A stretch of DNA of 64,000 nucleotides from the NCBI GenBank assembly GCA_013398955.1, contig VWPU01014884.1, positions 1-64,000 of the forward strand. The letters run 5' to 3'. Made by a program: the position numbers and the translations under genes. Positions 61,097-64,000 of the stretch are shown here, one piece after another. Every line of letters begins with the position of its first letter. Position 1 is the stretch's first letter. The notes under the pieces are model-generated. The model made no database searches. It was not told the origin of the DNA and saw nothing but the letters and a program-made list of their open reading frames with translations. This DNA comes from Callaeas wilsoni. Taxonomy: Eukaryota; Chordata; Aves; Passeriformes; Callaeidae.

Positions 61097-63898
61097 TTTT
61101 TTTGTGTCTTTTTCCTAACCTTTCCTACCCCAAAAGAAATTAACAAAGCTGATTTTCTGGAGGAGGTACATAAGTTCCCTCTGCTTCGTACTTTGGGTGT
61201 GCAGGTTCTTTTCTGCAGATGTTCTTCCATCCCTGAGCAGATCAGCTGCTTACTTCTTCTGGTTACATGACATATCCATTGCTTCTACAAAGGAGGATTA
61301 GTAAAGCCAGTTGATGCTACTTTTTGTTTGTTCAGGGTTTTTTGGTCTTCATTATTCCTCTATCTACTTTGAACTTGTGCCAGTAATTTACAATAGGGTG
61401 TTACATGCTTGTCAGGCAAGTTACTGCACTAATTTGTGAAACAGTTCTGAGCAGAATTATCAACATGGGACTCTTTCTCCCCCCACACCCTTCAAACTAT
61501 ATCTTTACTATAATTATTGTTTTTTTCACATTAGCCAGAAAATTCTGGAATGATGTGCTAAGAGTGTGGTTTCAGTCTTGGTGAGATGAATCCTAGTGTC
61601 TGCTTCAAAAGGTTCATTGCTTTTTTTTATAAGTAGCCTTTCAGTTTATTTGAAGTATTTAAAATAATTTCTTTCCCTTTAGAAATACGTTTTGCTGCTC
61701 AATTGTGTTATACAGAAGTGAGTCAATTTATTTAAATTACTATTCTGCAAGTTGGAGATAAAAATAAATATATAAATAAATTAGAAATTTCAGACATCTG
61801 CAACAGAATTTCTAAATGGAACAATGGGAATAGTTAAACTGAAAAAATTAAGAAAATAATACATGCTCATCTTTTAATTCTTTAAGTTTAAATGTGAAAT
61901 GCTACCTCAAAAGGAAAGAGTGAATCTCACACCTTTGGCATTTTAAATCACTGTTTTGCTTTCAAGAATGTCTGTTTGAGTTAAATAGTTTAATGTCCTG
62001 ATTTCTATTTAAATAAACATAAATTAATAACAGAATATTATTCCTGAGCAGTCCATGCTGATGGAAACTGCCTTACCATAAGAATATTGTATTGAAAGGT
62101 CGACACCTCAAACAAAACCAGATTTATTTCCTATAAGTAAAAGGTTCCATGTTTTTCCTCCTGCATTCAGTTCTGCACAACTTTTTTCAAAGGCAGACTT
62201 GAAGGTTTCCAAAGAGGTAGAAGTGCCCGATCTGAGACATTAGAGAAAGTCCGAATTTAAGAGAAAGTACCTAAATTCTCAAAGTTTTATGTAGTGGGGA
62301 AAAGCATTTAACTCCTTGTTTTCAACAACTTTTTTCAGTATTTAGAGTGTGTTTGTATGGGGACTTCCAAAGACATGCAAACTCTCTAGAAAATTCACAT
62401 GTACATGCAGATCTAGTCCAGAACATGTCTGACAATGTTCTTTAATACATTAATTTTTTCTTGTTGTCCTCCTTATTTTCTCTTAGCCATAAAATAAGAT
62501 CTCAAGAGGAGCTTTCTTCGCACAGAATATATTTTTCAGCAAATTACAGAAATATATTTTTCAGCAAATGCCTTCAGTTCTGCAATGTGTAATTGAAAAT
62601 TAAATATGTGATCAGTAAGTTCTCAACAGGTTCAGATAAATAAAGTAGGATTAATTTTCTTCTTTCCCTTCTGGATTTGATTCAAATAGCTTGGGTACCT
62701 TACCTCTGAAAGGAAAATAGCTTTTGGAAGAGTTAAGTTTTCAAGGTTGATATATAATGAAAGTTAAAACGTGAAGATAGAAGTCTGGCATAACCACAAA
62801 GCTGTAACTCAAGATCTCTCATTATTGCCTATCAAGCGTAGATAAGCAGCACTAATGTCATTGTTGGTTCTGGCTTACAAACATCTATATAATTTTTGTT
62901 ACTTCAATGTAAGGTTTATTTTTTTATTTTTAAATTCAAGGCAGGAATAAGATTTGACTTCCATTCTCACCTCTGTTATCCATTGCTTCTTGGTCATTGT
63001 CTTTTCCTTTTGCAACTTACAGTAATGTAATAATGTGGATAAGGAATATGCAGCATCCCCAATACACATTTTTTGCTTATTTCCATTGCTTTCTGTCTGT
63101 TACATACCACATAAACTCATTTTCCCTCTCATTATTTTAGGAGCATTTTTTAATTATAAAAGCAAAATACTTTGCATAAATGTGAAGTGCAAGTAAGAAT
63201 GCAGTGGAGTTGAGTTTTAATCAATTTTTTTTATATTTTATTATTATTATATTGTTTTATTTCATAGTAACTCTTTGTGAGGATTTTTGCAGTTAATTAT
63301 GAGGAAGAAAATTTTAAATTATTTTTAGTACATGGAATTGTGCTTATATGAACATGTGAATATTATTGTTTGGAAGCCCTGAATTAGCTTTTCGTGTCTA
63401 TGAAAGAATAACTTGAAGTTAGGTTTTAATAGAATTTATTACCATTGTTAGTCTAAACCACATTTTGTCTAAACCACAATTGCAAAAGTCTGCGAGAGAG
63501 AAGAGCCATTAAATACAGCTCTTGTGAGATAACCCATCTTCAAAATGATGTTATTACTCCCACATAAATACTAAGAAGATGAAAACCCATAGAATCAGTC
63601 TTTTAATCCTTTGGCCACCTCCAAAATTATCATAAAGATAAAAATATCATTTTCAAAAATGTAAAAAAAATCCTGGCAAATAAGTGACTAGAGTTTGCAT
63701 GAAAAGCTTTTGTCAGTCCATCCGGAAAAAGTGAAGGAGGATTTATTAATAATTATTACATCTGATGTATTTTTCTGTCCCAATATAATGACTGTGCTGT
63801 TCAGACAACATAGATGAGTTAAGATTACAGACACACATGAAAAAAAGCCACGCAACCTGTAAAGATAGCTTAGGCTTTGGCATTATGTTTTTCTTTAA
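61097..63898. other. AT-rich non-coding stretch
   Basis: No gene or nameable element. It contains a near-perfect tandem duplication at 62522-62570 and TTA-rich simple sequence near 63231-63247. Confidence 0.55.
62522..62570 (+). repeat. Two-copy 24/25-bp tandem duplication
   Basis: Both copies read ACAGAA(A)TATATTTTTCAGC followed by AAATT or AAATG (62522-62545 and 62546-62570). They differ by one inserted A and the last base, which suggests a recent local duplication. Confidence 0.9.
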
Positions 63899-64000
63899 GT
63901 CCACCCCAAGAGTCACATCATGTACCTGAGAGCATTGTCCAAACTTTTCCTGAACTCTGTCGGACTTGGTGCTGTGACCACTGCCCTGGGGAGCCTGTTC
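63899..64000 (-). mobile_element. CR1 LINE fragment (minus), continues beyond the window
   Basis: Read on the minus strand from the window edge, the sequence encodes NRLPRAVVTAPSPTEFRKSL and then DNALRYMM with a stop: the C-terminal ORF2 domain of CR1. Only about 15 bp of 3' untranslated text (CTTGGGGTGGAC) remain to the left, so the 3' tail is truncated. The 5' part lies outside the window. Confidence 0.92.

Noticed and set aside
1..64000. A novel defence system, gene cluster or CRISPR-like array
   Set aside because: No regularly spaced repeats, operon-like gene series or intact unfamiliar proteins. Composition and repeats are those of ordinary avian non-coding DNA.

Overview
The window reads as AT-rich, non-coding nuclear DNA from a bird. 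No protein-coding host exon, tRNA, rRNA, CRISPR array or bacterial-style gene organisation can be supported. The taxonomic call rests on the interspersed repeats. There are about ten fragments of CR1 (chicken repeat 1) LINEs, recognisable by their reverse-transcriptase and C-terminal coding remnants and by 3' ends built on ATTCTATGATTCTATGA-like repeats. There are also short retroviral LTRs with exact target-site duplications. A songbird-like genome is plausible from the LTR style, but that is inference.

Layout. 1-4791 is unannotated AT-rich sequence. 4792-5396 is a complete solo LTR flanked by a perfect 5-bp duplication. 6946-8020 is a CR1 copy with a frameshifted reverse transcriptase and an internal deletion that removes the active-site block. 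8021-13170 is mostly plain sequence with one small CR1 tail at 11117-11180. 13171-14190 is the only strongly GC- and CpG-rich island in the window. Its left two thirds (13171-13858) look like a minus-strand LTR; its right third is unexplained.

14341-22261 is plain sequence with low-complexity tracts and a hairpin. 22262-22996 is another CR1 ORF2 fragment, followed by CR1 tails at 23536-23601 (+) and 25781-26045 (-). 30351-32975 is a small repeat cluster: a CR1 reverse-transcriptase fragment, two minus-strand CR1 tails, and a second complete solo LTR (32628-32969) with a perfect 6-bp duplication. 32976-54715 is about 21.7 kb in which I recognise no transposable element, only microsatellites, small tandem repeats and short palindromes. 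CR1 fragments return at 54716-54884, 60986-61096 and 63899-64000, the last running off the window edge.

Nothing in the window forms a working gene system. All coding similarity is decayed CR1 reverse transcriptase. The best second-look items are the three LTRs (two with exact duplications), the CpG-rich segment at 13.2-14.2 kb, and the long repeat-poor stretch at 33-54.7 kb, which could hold conserved non-coding elements or exons that cannot be recognised by eye.
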